Source of the DNA: Pseudocitrobacter corydidari | GTDB taxonomy: Bacteria; Pseudomonadota; Gammaproteobacteria; Enterobacterales; Enterobacteriaceae | NCBI RefSeq assembly: GCF_021172065.1 | Contig: NZ_CP087880.1 | Coordinates: 372,001 to 436,000, forward strand | Reading direction: 5' to 3' | DNA length: 64,000 bases | Shown here: piece after piece, positions 9,094 to 17,264 of the stretch | Position numbering within the stretch: position 1 is the stretch's first letter | Layout of the letters: every line of letters begins with the position of its first letter | Made by a program: the position numbers and the translations under genes | The notes under the pieces: generated by a model | The model's database searches: none | Told to the model about the DNA's origin: nothing | What the model saw: only the letters and a program-made list of their open reading frames with translations

Positions 9094-11055
9094 TTACGCT
9101 TGTTCGTTTATCCAGATACGCATTTCACCTTCGCCGCGATTTGCCCAACTGAACCACGGTATAAAGGTGAGCGTTTGCGGCTGAAGGGCAGTGCGTCGAG
9201 GGTTAAAGTGATACAATGCTTCACCCTCTGATGGCGTCGCAAGCCGGGCGCCTTCAGTCTGAATCAGTACTTTTCCCTTCAACACTCCGTTGCCTTGCTC
9301 AAGACGAAAATCCGCCTCTTGCGGCAAATACAGGTTGTGCAAGTCCGCCCCGTTATCCGCCTCTTCCAGGCAGTAGACCAGCGGCCCGCGCTGTATCGCG
9401 ACTTTGCCCGCAGTGTGGCGGACTCGAGGATTGGCGTAAACACGCATGATTTTCATTGGTAAAGTGAGCGAAATGCAGTCTCCCTGCTGCCAGTGACGAT
9501 GCAGGTGAAGATACCCTTTAATGACCCCACCCTGCGCCCGTTCACCGTTAACCTGAACGGTTGGGTTTTCGCACCATTCCGGAAGCCGCAGGGCGAGCGT
9601 ATGCGCAACAGGCGTCGCATTATCAAAGGTTATGGTCACCTGTTCATCCCACGGATAGTTACCGTCGATACGCAGTTGCAGCGATTTCCCCTCAATTTCA
9701 AACCGCGCTTTGCTCCCCGCATAGATGTTGATAAACAGCGCATCTTTACGCGGAGTGAAAAGATAATGCCCGATAGCGACCAGCGTGCGGGCGATATTGG
9801 GCGGGCAGCAGGCGCAACCGAACCAGCGCTGACGGACCGGTTTGATATGATCGTACACATGGTTGCAGGCAATAGTTTTGGGCTGTGTTTCCAGCGGGTT
9901 AACATAGAAGAAGTGTTTACCATCCAGCGCCATACCGCCGAGCACGGTGTTGTAGAACGCGCGCTCCATGACGTCGGCATACTGGGCGTCGCCTTCCATC
10001 TCCAGCATGCGACGGGCGAACATCATCAGGCCGATGGAGGCGCAGCTTTCGGCATAGGCGGTATCTGAAGGCAGGTCGTAATCACTGGTGAACGCTTCAC
10101 CCACGGCCTGTGAACCAACGCCTCCGGTGATATACATGCGCTTGTGCACCATATTGTTCCAGATGCGCAGGCAGGTCTGGCGTTTTTCTTCGTCCTGCGT
10201 CATGCGGGCGATATGGGCAAGCCCGGTCATCAGGTAGACCGAGCGAACGGCATGACCGACGGCCTGATCCTGCTCATTGAGCGGTTTATGCGCATGAGTG
10301 TAAGCTTTGTCTTTCACCATCCACGCATCGCCCCAGTCATTCCAGTGCCAGGTTCCACCGCGCTTTTCAAATTCAATATCATAGTAGTAAGGCTGCTTTC
10401 CCCGCTCCTCAAGAAAAAAACGCGCCAGATCTTTGTAGCGCTTCTCGAGCGTGACTTCATACAGTCGCATCAACGCCAGTTCAATTTCCGGGTGGCCGGG
10501 ATATCCGCGTAACTGACCCTCGTTAGGGCCAAAAACCGTGTCAATATGGTCGGCAAAGCGACAGGCAATTTCCAGTAAACGACGCTTTCCGGTTGCCTGA
10601 TAAAAGGCGACTGCGGCCTCAAACAGATGACCGGCACAATAAAGCTCGTGGCACTCGGCAACGTTTGTCCAGCGCAGGCCGGGCTCCTTCACGCTGTACC
10701 AGGTATTAAGATAACCGTCTTCACACTGGGCCCTGGCCAGTAACTCAATAACGTCATCTGCCGTTTGTTCAAGCGCAGGGTCCCCTTTCTGCGACAGGGA
10801 CCAGGCAACCGCCTCAAGCCATTTTGTGACGTCGCTATCCTGAAAAACCATGCCGTAGAATTCGCCTTGCTGCATTCCTGCGGCAATGCGGTAGTTCGCC
10901 AGCGCGTGGCTGGGTTCCGCCTCAGGAATGGCATCGTTGAGCGCCTGCCATTGATAAGGGATGACGACATCGCGGATCAGTCGTTGATACTCACCAAGAA
11001 ACGGGTCGGTGATGGTGATGTGATTCAGTGGGGCTTCAATCACTTCAGAATGCAT
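9094..11055 (-). CDS. Glycoside hydrolase family 127 protein, beta-L-arabinofuranosidase-like
   Basis: A 653-residue soluble enzyme without a signal peptide, so it should act on sugars already taken into the cytosol. The family prototype is Bifidobacterium HypBA1, a zinc- and cysteine-dependent beta-L-arabinofuranosidase. Its key residues have counterparts here: Glu336 and Cys338 in YAESCAS, Cys416-Cys417 in CACCPPN (nucleophile and zinc ligand), and Glu320 in VGEAF (acid/base candidate). The substrate cannot be read from sequence, and other activities are possible in related families. It lies 10 bases downstream of a GPH-type sugar transporter, forming a two-gene unit divergent from a LacI-type regulator. 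Start at MHSEVIEA, preceded by a GAGGTAGAG-type ribosome-binding site. Confidence 0.88.
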   Translation of the reverse strand: MHSEVIEAPLNHITITDPFLGEYQRLIRDVVIPYQWQALNDAIPEAEPSHALANYRIAAGMQQGEFYGMVFQDSDVTKWLEAVAWSLSQKGDPALEQTADDVIELLARAQCEDGYLNTWYSVKEPGLRWTNVAECHELYCAGHLFEAAVAFYQATGKRRLLEIACRFADHIDTVFGPNEGQLRGYPGHPEIELALMRLYEVTLEKRYKDLARFFLEERGKQPYYYDIEFEKRGGTWHWNDWGDAWMVKDKAYTHAHKPLNEQDQAVGHAVRSVYLMTGLAHIARMTQDEEKRQTCLRIWNNMVHKRMYITGGVGSQAVGEAFTSDYDLPSDTAYAESCASIGLMMFARRMLEMEGDAQYADVMERAFYNTVLGGMALDGKHFFYVNPLETQPKTIACNHVYDHIKPVRQRWFGCACCPPNIARTLVAIGHYLFTPRKDALFINIYAGSKARFEIEGKSLQLRIDGNYPWDEQVTITFDNATPVAHTLALRLPEWCENPTVQVNGERAQGGVIKGYLHLHRHWQQGDCISLTLPMKIMRVYANPRVRHTAGKVAIQRGPLVYCLEEADNGADLHNLYLPQEADFRLEQGNGVLKGKVLIQTEGARLATPSEGEALYHFNPRRTALQPQTLTFIPWFSWANRGEGEMRIWINEQA

Positions 11056-11065
11056 TTTCTCTACC

Positions 11066-12478
11066 TCAGGATAACTGTGAATGACGTTGATGAAGGTCGG
11101 TGGAAATGCGCTGCATCATGGGGCCGTTCAAACGGCATTTGAGCAGGCATAGCGCCAGTACAAGATGGAAAATAGCGGGGGCCAGGCTTTGCAGGGCGGT
11201 GATCCCCTGAATGGATGCAGCCGTTTGGTTTTCGAGTCCGGGTTGATAAGCGACCAGAATCAGAATCAGGCTGATAATGCCGCCGGAAGAGGCCCATGAA
11301 AGCTTGATAAAAAAGAGGTTGAAGGCGAAGTTCATACCCGAAGAACGGACGCCATTTTTCCATTCGCCGTAGTCGTCGGCGAAAGCCATAATGGAAAAGT
11401 GCAGGGGCAGGGTGAATCCCAGAACGATGTTGTTGATTAAAATGCAGCCTAACCACAACGTTTGATACTGTGCTCCGGTCGGCAGAAACCACATTATTAC
11501 GCCAAAGATGACCAGCACCAGGTTGGTGTAAAAATAGAGCTTAACCATGTCGATGCGGCGGGAGAGCGGGTTAACCACAATAGCGCCAATGATAGCCGCA
11601 ATGGTCACCACGGCGAAAAACAGCGACATAAACCCGGCGCTGCCTTCCAGCGCGTAAGAGATAAAGTACATATAACCGCCGCCGCGAATACACAGAATAT
11701 TCACCAGCAGGAAAGACATCACCAGCATCAGCAGTAACTGGTCGTTTTTCCATAAGCCTTGCAGGTGCTGACGCAACGTAAATTTTCCGGCAAGTGAAAG
11801 CGGTACGCGTTCCTTCACCCAGAAAAAGCACAGAAGAAACATCACCACGCCGACCGTACAGATAACAGTGACGCCGTATTGATAGCCTTTTGCCAGATTC
11901 CCCTTGCCGAAAAATTCCACCATCCACGGCAAGCCAACGGCGACAAGAAAACCGGCGATGCCGCTTAATACAAAGCGCCAGGACTGGCAGGACATCACCT
12001 GGTCGTGGCGATTAGTCATTGCATTAATCAACGCGCAGTACGGGACGTTGATCGCGGTGTAGCCGACAGAAAGCAGGAAGTAGGTACCGAATGCCCAGGC
12101 GATTTTCATATTCGGGCCCATCTCGGGAACGGTGAAGGTAAGAATGCCAATAACGCCCAGTGGCACCGCAATCCATAACTGCCAGGGACGGAAGCGGCCC
12201 CAGCGGCTACGCGTGCGGTCCGCGATGACGCCCATCACCGGGTCAGAGATGGCATCAAAAATGCGTAAAATCAGGAACATTGCCCCAACGATTGCCGGGC
12301 TCAGGCCAAAAATATCCGTATAAAAAAAGAGCAGGAAACCGCTAATTAAATCAGAGATGCAGTGTCCGCCCGCATCACCTAATCCGTAGCCGATTTTTTC
12401 GCGGGTTGAGAGCGTTTCTCCGGCATCCTCTTCTCTGAGTACATCACCATCCAGATTATCGGCAGTAGCCATAATCAA
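11066..12478 (-). CDS. GPH-family sugar:cation symporter (MelB/XynP/YicJ-like)
   Basis: A 470-residue inner-membrane transporter with about twelve hydrophobic helices. The GPH hallmark after helix 2 is present ([16 protein letters not shown], then RWGRFRPW). Such proteins import glycosides or oligosaccharides with Na+ or H+. The next gene is the GH127 enzyme, so the likely cargo is an arabinofuranosyl-containing oligosaccharide or glycoside that the enzyme then cleaves; this is inferred from context. The ATG at 12478 has GGAG about ten bases upstream. Transcription probably starts in the 12479-12802 gap under CRP and the neighbouring LacI-type regulator. Confidence 0.9.
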   Translation of the reverse strand: MIMATADNLDGDVLREEDAGETLSTREKIGYGLGDAGGHCISDLISGFLLFFYTDIFGLSPAIVGAMFLILRIFDAISDPVMGVIADRTRSRWGRFRPWQLWIAVPLGVIGILTFTVPEMGPNMKIAWAFGTYFLLSVGYTAINVPYCALINAMTNRHDQVMSCQSWRFVLSGIAGFLVAVGLPWMVEFFGKGNLAKGYQYGVTVICTVGVVMFLLCFFWVKERVPLSLAGKFTLRQHLQGLWKNDQLLLMLVMSFLLVNILCIRGGGYMYFISYALEGSAGFMSLFFAVVTIAAIIGAIVVNPLSRRIDMVKLYFYTNLVLVIFGVIMWFLPTGAQYQTLWLGCILINNIVLGFTLPLHFSIMAFADDYGEWKNGVRSSGMNFAFNLFFIKLSWASSGGIISLILILVAYQPGLENQTAASIQGITALQSLAPAIFHLVLALCLLKCRLNGPMMQRISTDLHQRHSQLS

Positions 12479-12537
12479 TCTCCATAAGTGTTAGCAGTTC
12501 TAAGGGCTAAACAGTCATTACGGCGCATCTCTGACAG

Positions 12538-12552
12538 TTTTTTTAGTAAAAA
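12538..12552 (+). promoter_or_regulatory. Copy 1 of a TTTTTTTAGTAAAAA motif (candidate operator)
   Basis: The same 15 bases recur exactly at 12731-12745, and the core TAGTAAAAA occurs inverted at 12628-12636. The core TTTTTAGTAAAAA is nearly its own reverse complement, as expected for a dimeric regulator. Copy 1 lies on the transporter side of the divergent gap. Candidate sites for the adjacent LacI-type protein; inference only, and the A/T-rich motif could recur partly by chance. Confidence 0.4.
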
Positions 12553-12566
12553 TCGTGCGATTTTTA
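12547..12566 (+). promoter_or_regulatory. Inverted repeat upstream of the GPH transporter gene
   Basis: TAAAAATCG and CGATTTTTA flank a two-base centre, making 9-bp perfect arms about 70 bases upstream of the transporter ATG. It overlaps copy 1 of the TTTTTTTAGTAAAAA motif. It suits an operator for a LacI-type dimer, but this is inferred from symmetry and position. Confidence 0.5.
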
Positions 12567-12652
12567 GAGTAGGTCTGATGGGGTTTAAACGTAAATGATG
12601 AGATGTTTTCAATGTGAATTTGATCTGTTTTTACTATAAATAGATATTTAAA

Positions 12653-12668
12653 TGTGACTTAAATCACT
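12653..12668 (+). promoter_or_regulatory. CRP-cAMP binding site in the divergent sugar-locus gap
   Basis: TGTGACTTAAATCACT matches the CRP consensus TGTGA-N6-TCACA in nine of ten conserved positions and sits near the middle of the gap between the transporter and the LacI-type gene. A weaker half-site (TGTGAATTTGATCTGT) lies at 12613-12628. This suggests catabolite control of the sugar locus. Confidence 0.75.
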
Positions 12669-12730
12669 TTTATGTCCGGATGGGCAGGCGGCGGGCCAGC
12701 GAATCGCTAGTCTTTTGAAGAATTAACGCT

Positions 12731-12745
12731 TTTTTTTAGTAAAAA
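12731..12745 (+). promoter_or_regulatory. Copy 2 of the TTTTTTTAGTAAAAA motif, near the regulator promoter
   Basis: An exact 15-base repeat of 12538-12552, placed just before a -10-like TATACT (12751-12756) that would serve the LacI-type gene at 12803. A repressor bound here could autoregulate, and binding at both copies could loop the DNA. Inference from repetition and position. Confidence 0.4.
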
Positions 12746-12802
12746 CATTTATACTGAAACGCTAAATGAACAACGGATGGCGAAAGGCGGCAAAAGAGAG
12801 GG

Positions 12803-13789
12803 ATGGTAAAAAAAACACGAATCAAGGATATCGCGGCAGCCAGCGGTGTCTCTATTGCCGCGGTATCCCGCGCACTGAAAGGGCAATCTGGCCTTGCTGA
12901 AGAAACTCGTCAGCGCATTCTGGCGATTGCCGAAGCGCAGGGATACGACTTCACCCGATTACGCGGGGGGCGAATTAAGCGACTGTTGTTTCTGCTCCAT
13001 CGTCAACATAACATCGCCAGCGCGCTGCCGTTTTATTCGCACGTCATGCTCGGCGTTGCCGATGCCTGCCGCGAAAATGACATTGCCATGAGTTTTCAGC
13101 CCGTTGGGCCGGACGATACGCTTGCCGAAGTGGTTCAGTTACATCAGCCGGATGCGGTGATGGGCGCCGGGTATCTGGAGCCTGAAATTCTGGCAGAGCT
13201 TAGCAAAATCACTTTACCGACGGTGTTGGTTGATCTGTGGGCGGCAGATTTTCCCTGCGTAAACCCTGATAATTTTTACGGTGGGTTTATCGCTACGCGC
13301 CACCTGATCGAGCAAGGCCGACACCGTGTTGCGTTTTTAGGTAATTCGCAGGGGCATTACAGTATTCGCCAGCGTGTAGAAGGCTACCAGCAGGCGATTT
13401 TTGATGCGGGTTTAACCGTTTCATCTGACTACAAAATTGAAGTTCCGCCGGTTAAAGATATCGAAGATGCGCTGGTGAAAGGGATGGAAAAGCTGTTGGC
13501 ATTGCCCGAACCGCCCGATGCCATCTTTGCCTACAACGATGTGGCGGCGCTGGTCGCGATGCGGGAATGCGCGCGTCGGGGCGTACGGGTGCCGCAGGAT
13601 ATCGCGATTGTCGGTTTTGATGATATTGATGCTGCCGCCTGGGCTTACCCGCCGCTAACCACGGTGGCTATCGACAAGCGTGAACTGGGTCGCGATGCTT
13701 TCCGCTTACTGCTTAATGACGAGAGCGACAGAAACATGCTCCTGCCGGTAAAACTGGTGGTGCGTGAAAGTTCGGTTAATCGCGCATAG
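12803..13789 (+). CDS. LacI/GalR-family transcriptional regulator of the GH127 locus
   Basis: A 328-residue regulator with an N-terminal LacI-type helix-turn-helix (IKDIAAASGVSIAAVSRAL, residues about 7-25) and a periplasmic-binding-protein-like effector domain (about 60-328, including AIVGFDDIDAAAW). It is divergent from the transporter and GH127 genes, so it most likely controls them in response to a sugar ligand. The ATG at 12803 is preceded by AGAGAGGG. Downstream is ubiX, on the same strand but with its own ancestral context. The ligand is not predictable from sequence. Confidence 0.9.
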   Translation: MVKKTRIKDIAAASGVSIAAVSRALKGQSGLAEETRQRILAIAEAQGYDFTRLRGGRIKRLLFLLHRQHNIASALPFYSHVMLGVADACRENDIAMSFQPVGPDDTLAEVVQLHQPDAVMGAGYLEPEILAELSKITLPTVLVDLWAADFPCVNPDNFYGGFIATRHLIEQGRHRVAFLGNSQGHYSIRQRVEGYQQAIFDAGLTVSSDYKIEVPPVKDIEDALVKGMEKLLALPEPPDAIFAYNDVAALVAMRECARRGVRVPQDIAIVGFDDIDAAAWAYPPLTTVAIDKRELGRDAFRLLLNDESDRNMLLPVKLVVRESSVNRA

Positions 13790-13847
13790 TTGCACGGCAG
13801 ACAATAATTCGGCAAAGTTGCAGCATTACGCAAAAAGGGCAGTCACA

Positions 13848-14417
13848 GTGAAACGACTTATTATTGGAATATCCGGTGCCAGCGGCGCAATTTACGGCGT
13901 TCGTCTGCTTCAGGTTTTACGCGAAGTGCCTGATATTGAAACGCATCTGGTGATGAGCCAGGCCGCGCGGCAAACCCTTTCGCTGGAAACAGATCTTTCG
14001 TTGCGCGACGTGCAGGCGCTGGCGGATGTCGTTCACGATGCCCGCGATATCGCGGCCAGCATTTCATCAGGCTCTTTCAAAACCATGGGCATGGTGATTC
14101 TGCCGTGTTCGATGAAAACCCTTTCCGGCATTGTGAACAGTTATACCGACGGGCTGCTGACCCGCGCGGCGGACGTGGTGCTCAAAGAGCGTCGCCCACT
14201 GGTGCTCTGCGTGCGGGAAACGCCGCTGCATTTGGGCCATCTGCGTTTAATGACTCAGGCCGCCGAGATTGGCGCGGTGATTATGCCGCCTGTTCCGGCG
14301 TTTTATCATCGGCCGCAGACCATTGATGATATTATAAATCAAACAGTTAACCGCGTTCTCGACCTCTTTAATATCGACCTGCCGCAGGATCTCTTTACCC
14401 GCTGGCAAGGTGCCTGA
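13848..14417 (+). CDS. ubiX: Flavin prenyltransferase UbiX
   Basis: Transfers a dimethylallyl group to FMN to make the prenylated FMN used by the decarboxylase UbiD in ubiquinone synthesis. The 189-residue protein begins with a GTG at 13848 (KRLIIGISGASGAIYG), the FMN-binding start of the family, and keeps ISSGSF and the C-terminal PVPAFYHRP region. The frame is open from 13764, but homologues start at 13848 and an AAAAGGG lies upstream. In E. coli it is the third gene of the purF operon; here it is separated from purF by the hyb and sugar loci and follows the LacI-type gene by 58 bases, so its promoter may have changed. Confidence 0.96.
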   Translation: MKRLIIGISGASGAIYGVRLLQVLREVPDIETHLVMSQAARQTLSLETDLSLRDVQALADVVHDARDIAASISSGSFKTMGMVILPCSMKTLSGIVNSYTDGLLTRAADVVLKERRPLVLCVRETPLHLGHLRLMTQAAEIGAVIMPPVPAFYHRPQTIDDIINQTVNRVLDLFNIDLPQDLFTRWQGA

Positions 14418-14419
14418 GC

Positions 14420-14436
14420 TGCACCAATCTGGTGCT
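14420..14436 (+). promoter_or_regulatory. NtrC (GlnG) enhancer site upstream of argT
   Basis: TGCACCAATCTGGTGCT matches the NtrC consensus TGCACC-N5-GGTGCA at 11 of 12 conserved positions. It lies about 190 bases upstream of the sigma-54 promoter of argT, a usual enhancer distance. Confidence 0.85.
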
Positions 14437-14449
14437 CATCTGTGCTTTT

Positions 14450-14471
14450 CGCCCTGTTGCAGGGCGATTTT
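14450..14471 (+). terminator. Rho-independent terminator after ubiX
   Basis: CGCCCTG and CAGGGCG pair around a three-base loop, followed by ATTTTG. It ends transcription from ubiX before the argT promoter. Confidence 0.75.
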
Positions 14472-14622
14472 GTAACGCCGATCAAATCCTCGATATTTAA
14501 TCACGCATTTTGCGTTTTACTGCTGCGGATTATGTGTCCGAACTGCTATCTTCCTATCTTGTTACCATATTGCATCCTTTTATTAACAAATTTAACGTCA
14601 AAGCCAGCGCTGACGATAAAGA

Positions 14623-14638
14623 TGGCATAAAAGCTGCA
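14623..14638 (+). promoter_or_regulatory. Sigma-54 promoter of argT
   Basis: TGGCATAAAAGCTGCA has the -24 GG and -12 GC with exactly ten bases between them, as RpoN promoters need. It is 73 bases before the argT ATG. With the NtrC site it fits the known nitrogen regulation of argT in enteric bacteria. Confidence 0.85.
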
Positions 14639-14711
14639 CTGTTGGTCTGCAACACACAACACAACCTATTAGATAGCAGCTCACTGCATCACGATTTTTA
14701 AAGGGGTATGT

Positions 14712-15494
14712 ATGAAGAAGACGGTTCTGGCTCTCTCTTTACTGCTCGGTCTTGGCAGCGTATCCAGCGCGTTCGCCGCGCTGCCGCAAAGTATCCGCAT
14801 CGGCACTGACACCACCTATGCGCCGTTCTCCTCGAAAGATGCCAAAGGCGATTTCATCGGCTTTGATATCGATCTGGGCAATGAAATGTGTAAACGCATG
14901 CAGGTGAAGTGCTCCTGGGTCGGCAGTGATTTTGATGCCCTGATCCCCTCTATGAAAGCGAAGAAAATCGACGCGATTATCTCTTCTCTCTCTATCACCG
15001 AAAAACGTCAGCAGGAGATTGCCTTCTCCGACAAGCTCTACGCGGCAGATTCACGTCTGATTGCCGCAAAAGGTTCGCCTATCCAGCCAACGCTGGATTC
15101 GCTGAAAGGTAAGCATGTCGGCGTATTGCAGGGCTCGACTCAGGAAGCGTACGCTAACCAAAACTGGCGCAGCAAAGGCGTTGATGTTGTGGCGTACCAG
15201 AACCAGGACCTGATTTACTCCGACCTGGCCGCGGGTCGTCTGGATGCCGCTTTGCAGGATGAAGTGGCCGCCAGCGAAGGTTTCCTCAAACAGCCTGCCG
15301 GGAAGGATTTTGCCTTTGCCGGGCCTTCCGTGAAGGATAAAAAATTCTTTGGCGATGGCACGGGCGTTGGATTGCGCAAAGATGATGTTGAGCTGAAGCA
15401 GGCGTTTGATAAAGCGCTTTCTGAACTCCGCGCCGATGGCACCTACGACAAAATGGCGAAGAAGTACTTTAACTTCAACGTCTACGGGGATTAA
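14712..15494 (+). CDS. argT: Lysine/arginine/ornithine-binding periplasmic protein ArgT
   Basis: Periplasmic solute-binding protein that delivers lysine, arginine and ornithine to the HisQMP membrane transporter. The 260-residue precursor has a Sec signal peptide ([14 protein letters not shown]..., cleavage after AFA near residue 22) and the ligand-binding core [15 protein letters not shown]. It is a paralogue of the adjacent hisJ and shares long identical stretches with it (for example [15 protein letters not shown]). The GGGG-containing ribosome-binding site lies 6-9 bases before the ATG. Confidence 0.96.
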   Translation: MKKTVLALSLLLGLGSVSSAFAALPQSIRIGTDTTYAPFSSKDAKGDFIGFDIDLGNEMCKRMQVKCSWVGSDFDALIPSMKAKKIDAIISSLSITEKRQQEIAFSDKLYAADSRLIAAKGSPIQPTLDSLKGKHVGVLQGSTQEAYANQNWRSKGVDVVAYQNQDLIYSDLAAGRLDAALQDEVAASEGFLKQPAGKDFAFAGPSVKDKKFFGDGTGVGLRKDDVELKQAFDKALSELRADGTYDKMAKKYFNFNVYGD

Positions 15495-15501
15495 TTTTCC
15501 C

Positions 15502-15540
15502 GGCAGCATCAATGCACTTAAATGGTGCATTGATGCTGCC
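15502..15540 (+). repeat. 16-bp perfect hairpin after argT with an NtrC-like centre
   Basis: GGCAGCATCAATGCAC and its exact reverse complement flank a 7-base loop (TTAAATG). There is no T-run. As RNA it could terminate or stabilise the argT message; as DNA its centre also reads as an NtrC-like site (15513-15529). It begins 7 bases after the argT stop. Confidence 0.8.
15513..15529 (+). promoter_or_regulatory. NtrC-like site 1 upstream of hisJ
   Basis: TGCACTTAAATGGTGCA matches TGCACC-N5-GGTGCA with one mismatch. It is nested in the argT-hisJ hairpin and lies about 140 bases upstream of the hisJ sigma-54 promoter. Confidence 0.7.
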
Positions 15541-15564
15541 AATGTGTCGAAGCTGTGCACCCTG

Positions 15565-15581
15565 TGCACAAAAGTGGTGCA
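15565..15581 (+). promoter_or_regulatory. NtrC-like site 2 upstream of hisJ
   Basis: TGCACAAAAGTGGTGCA matches the NtrC consensus with one mismatch. Its centre is 52 bases from that of site 1, about five helical turns, so both dimers would sit on the same DNA face. It is 80 bases before the sigma-54 promoter. Confidence 0.75.
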
Positions 15582-15660
15582 TTTCTGCATAAATACGCAT
15601 TTTTAGTGAGAAAAAAGCCAACAGACAGGGCAGAATGCTTTGCCATTCTGGGCTGAAAAG

Positions 15661-15676
15661 TGGCACGATAACTGCT
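15661..15676 (+). promoter_or_regulatory. Sigma-54 promoter of hisJQMP
   Basis: TGGCACGATAACTGCT matches the RpoN consensus TGGCACG-N4-TTGCA closely, with GG and GC ten bases apart. It is 51 bases before the hisJ ATG and downstream of two NtrC-like sites. Nitrogen control of histidine transport is known in Salmonella. Confidence 0.8.
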
Positions 15677-15726
15677 CAGGATTTTTTGGACAAACCCGCA
15701 GAAATCAAAGGCAGTCGAGGATAATT

Positions 15727-16509
15727 ATGAAAAAGCTGGCGTTATCTTTTTCTCTGGTATTGGCGCTTTCAAGCGCTTCGAGTGTTTTCGCAGCAATCCC
15801 ACAAAAAGTACGAATTGGCACCGACCCAACCTATGCACCGTTTGAATCAAAGAATGCGAAGGGTGAATTGATTGGTTTTGATATCGATCTGGCAAAAGAG
15901 CTGTGTAAGCGTATCCAGACACAATGTACCTTCGTTGAGAACCCGCTGGACGCGCTGATCCCGTCTCTGAAAGCGAAGAAAATCGATGCCATTATGTCTT
16001 CGCTGTCGATCACTGAAAAACGTCAGCAGGAAATCGCGTTTACCGACAAACTTTATGCAGCAGACTCTCGCCTGGTCGTGAAAAAAGGTTCTCCGGTGAC
16101 GCCGGATCTCGCCACCCTGAAAGGCAAACGTGTCGGCGTACTGCAGGGCACTACCCAGGAAACCTACGGGAATGAACACTGGGCGGCAAAAGGCGTAGAG
16201 ATTGTCTCTTATCAGGGCCAGGATAACATCTACTCCGACCTGACCGCAGGCCGCATTGACGCTGCTTTCCAGGATGAAGTCGCGGCAAGCGAAGGTTTCC
16301 TGAAACAGCCGATTGGTAAAGATTATGCGTTTGGTGGCCCGTCTATCAAAGATGAAAAACTGTTTGGCGTGGGCACCGGTATGGGCCTGCGTAAAGAAGA
16401 TAACGAACTGCGTGAAGCGCTGAATAAAGCGTTTGCTGAAATGCGTGCTGACGGCACGTATGACAAGCTGGCGAAAAAGTACTTCGATTTTAACGTATAC
16501 GGCGAATAA
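15727..16509 (+). CDS. hisJ: Histidine-binding periplasmic protein HisJ
   Basis: Periplasmic receptor that binds L-histidine with high affinity and docks on HisQMP. The 260-residue precursor begins [15 protein letters not shown] with a signal peptide cleaved after VFA near residue 22; the mature core starts [19 protein letters not shown]. Start set at 15727 from the signal peptide and the upstream GAGGA; the frame is open from 15640, but that would bury the signal. Tandem paralogue of argT. A hairpin between hisJ and hisQ probably keeps receptor levels above those of the membrane parts. Confidence 0.96.
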   Translation: MKKLALSFSLVLALSSASSVFAAIPQKVRIGTDPTYAPFESKNAKGELIGFDIDLAKELCKRIQTQCTFVENPLDALIPSLKAKKIDAIMSSLSITEKRQQEIAFTDKLYAADSRLVVKKGSPVTPDLATLKGKRVGVLQGTTQETYGNEHWAAKGVEIVSYQGQDNIYSDLTAGRIDAAFQDEVAASEGFLKQPIGKDYAFGGPSIKDEKLFGVGTGMGLRKEDNELREALNKAFAEMRADGTYDKLAKKYFDFNVYGE

Positions 16510-16524
16510 CCTTCGCTGACCACC

Positions 16525-16552
16525 CGTCGCCCCGCCTCAGAATGGGGCGACG
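16525..16552 (+). repeat. Hairpin between hisJ and hisQ
   Basis: CGTCGCCCC and GGGGCGACG form a perfect 9-bp stem around a 10-base loop, with no T-run. A stable structure at this junction in Salmonella and E. coli is associated with higher expression of the binding protein than of HisQMP; the same role is inferred here. Confidence 0.75.
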
Positions 16553-16577
16553 GTGATAATAATACAGGACAGGCTGA

Positions 16578-17264
16578 ATGCTTTACGGGTTTTCACAAGT
16601 CATTTTTCAGGGCGCGCTGGTGACCCTTGAGCTGGCAATCAGTTCGGTGGTATTGGCGGTGCTTATCGGCCTGGTTGGGGCTGGCGCAAAGCTTTCCAAT
16701 AATCGCGTGATGGCGCTGATATTTGAGGGCTATACGACGCTGATTCGCGGCGTGCCAGATCTCGTGCTGATGTTATTGATTTTCTATGGGTTGCAGATGG
16801 CGCTGAACGTGGTCACCGATTCACTCGGTTTGAGCCAGTTCGACATCGACCCAATGATCGCCGGTATTATTACGCTTGGGTTTATCTACGGCGCCTATTT
16901 TACCGAGACCTTCCGCGGCGCGTTTATGGCGGTGCCGAAAGGGCACATCGAGGCGGCGACGGCCTTTGGCTTTACCGGTGGGCAGACGTTTCGTCGCATT
17001 CTGTTCCCGGCGATGATGCGTTACGCGCTACCGGGGATTGGCAACAACTGGCAGGTTATTCTCAAATCGACAGCGCTGGTGTCGCTGCTGGGGCTGGAAG
17101 ACGTGGTGAAGGCCACGCAACTGGCCGGGAAAAGTACCTGGGAACCTTTCTATTTCGCCATCGTCTGTGGTCTGATTTATCTTGTGTTTACAACCGTTTC
17201 CAATGGTGTGCTGCTGTTGCTCGAACGCCGTTACTCCGTGGGCGTGAAGAGGGCTGACCTGTGA
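16578..17264 (+). CDS. hisQ: Histidine/LAO ABC transporter permease HisQ
   Basis: One of two membrane subunits of the histidine and lysine/arginine/ornithine importer. The 228-residue protein has about five transmembrane helices and the EAA loop that contacts HisP (IEAATAFGFTGGQTFRRILFP, around residues 130-150). It ends within hisM (GTGA overlap, 4 bases). Receives ligand from ArgT or HisJ. Confidence 0.95.
   Translation: MLYGFSQVIFQGALVTLELAISSVVLAVLIGLVGAGAKLSNNRVMALIFEGYTTLIRGVPDLVLMLLIFYGLQMALNVVTDSLGLSQFDIDPMIAGIITLGFIYGAYFTETFRGAFMAVPKGHIEAATAFGFTGGQTFRRILFPAMMRYALPGIGNNWQVILKSTALVSLLGLEDVVKATQLAGKSTWEPFYFAIVCGLIYLVFTTVSNGVLLLLERRYSVGVKRADL

Noticed and set aside
15502..15540. The argT-hisJ inverted repeat as an insertion-sequence end or CRISPR repeat
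   Set aside because: It is single-copy in the window, has no transposase or spacer array, and contains an NtrC-like core that explains part of the symmetry.
14712..16509. argT and hisJ as an assembly duplication
   Set aside because: The two genes differ throughout and have distinct signal peptides and promoters; the tandem pair is the known enterobacterial arrangement.
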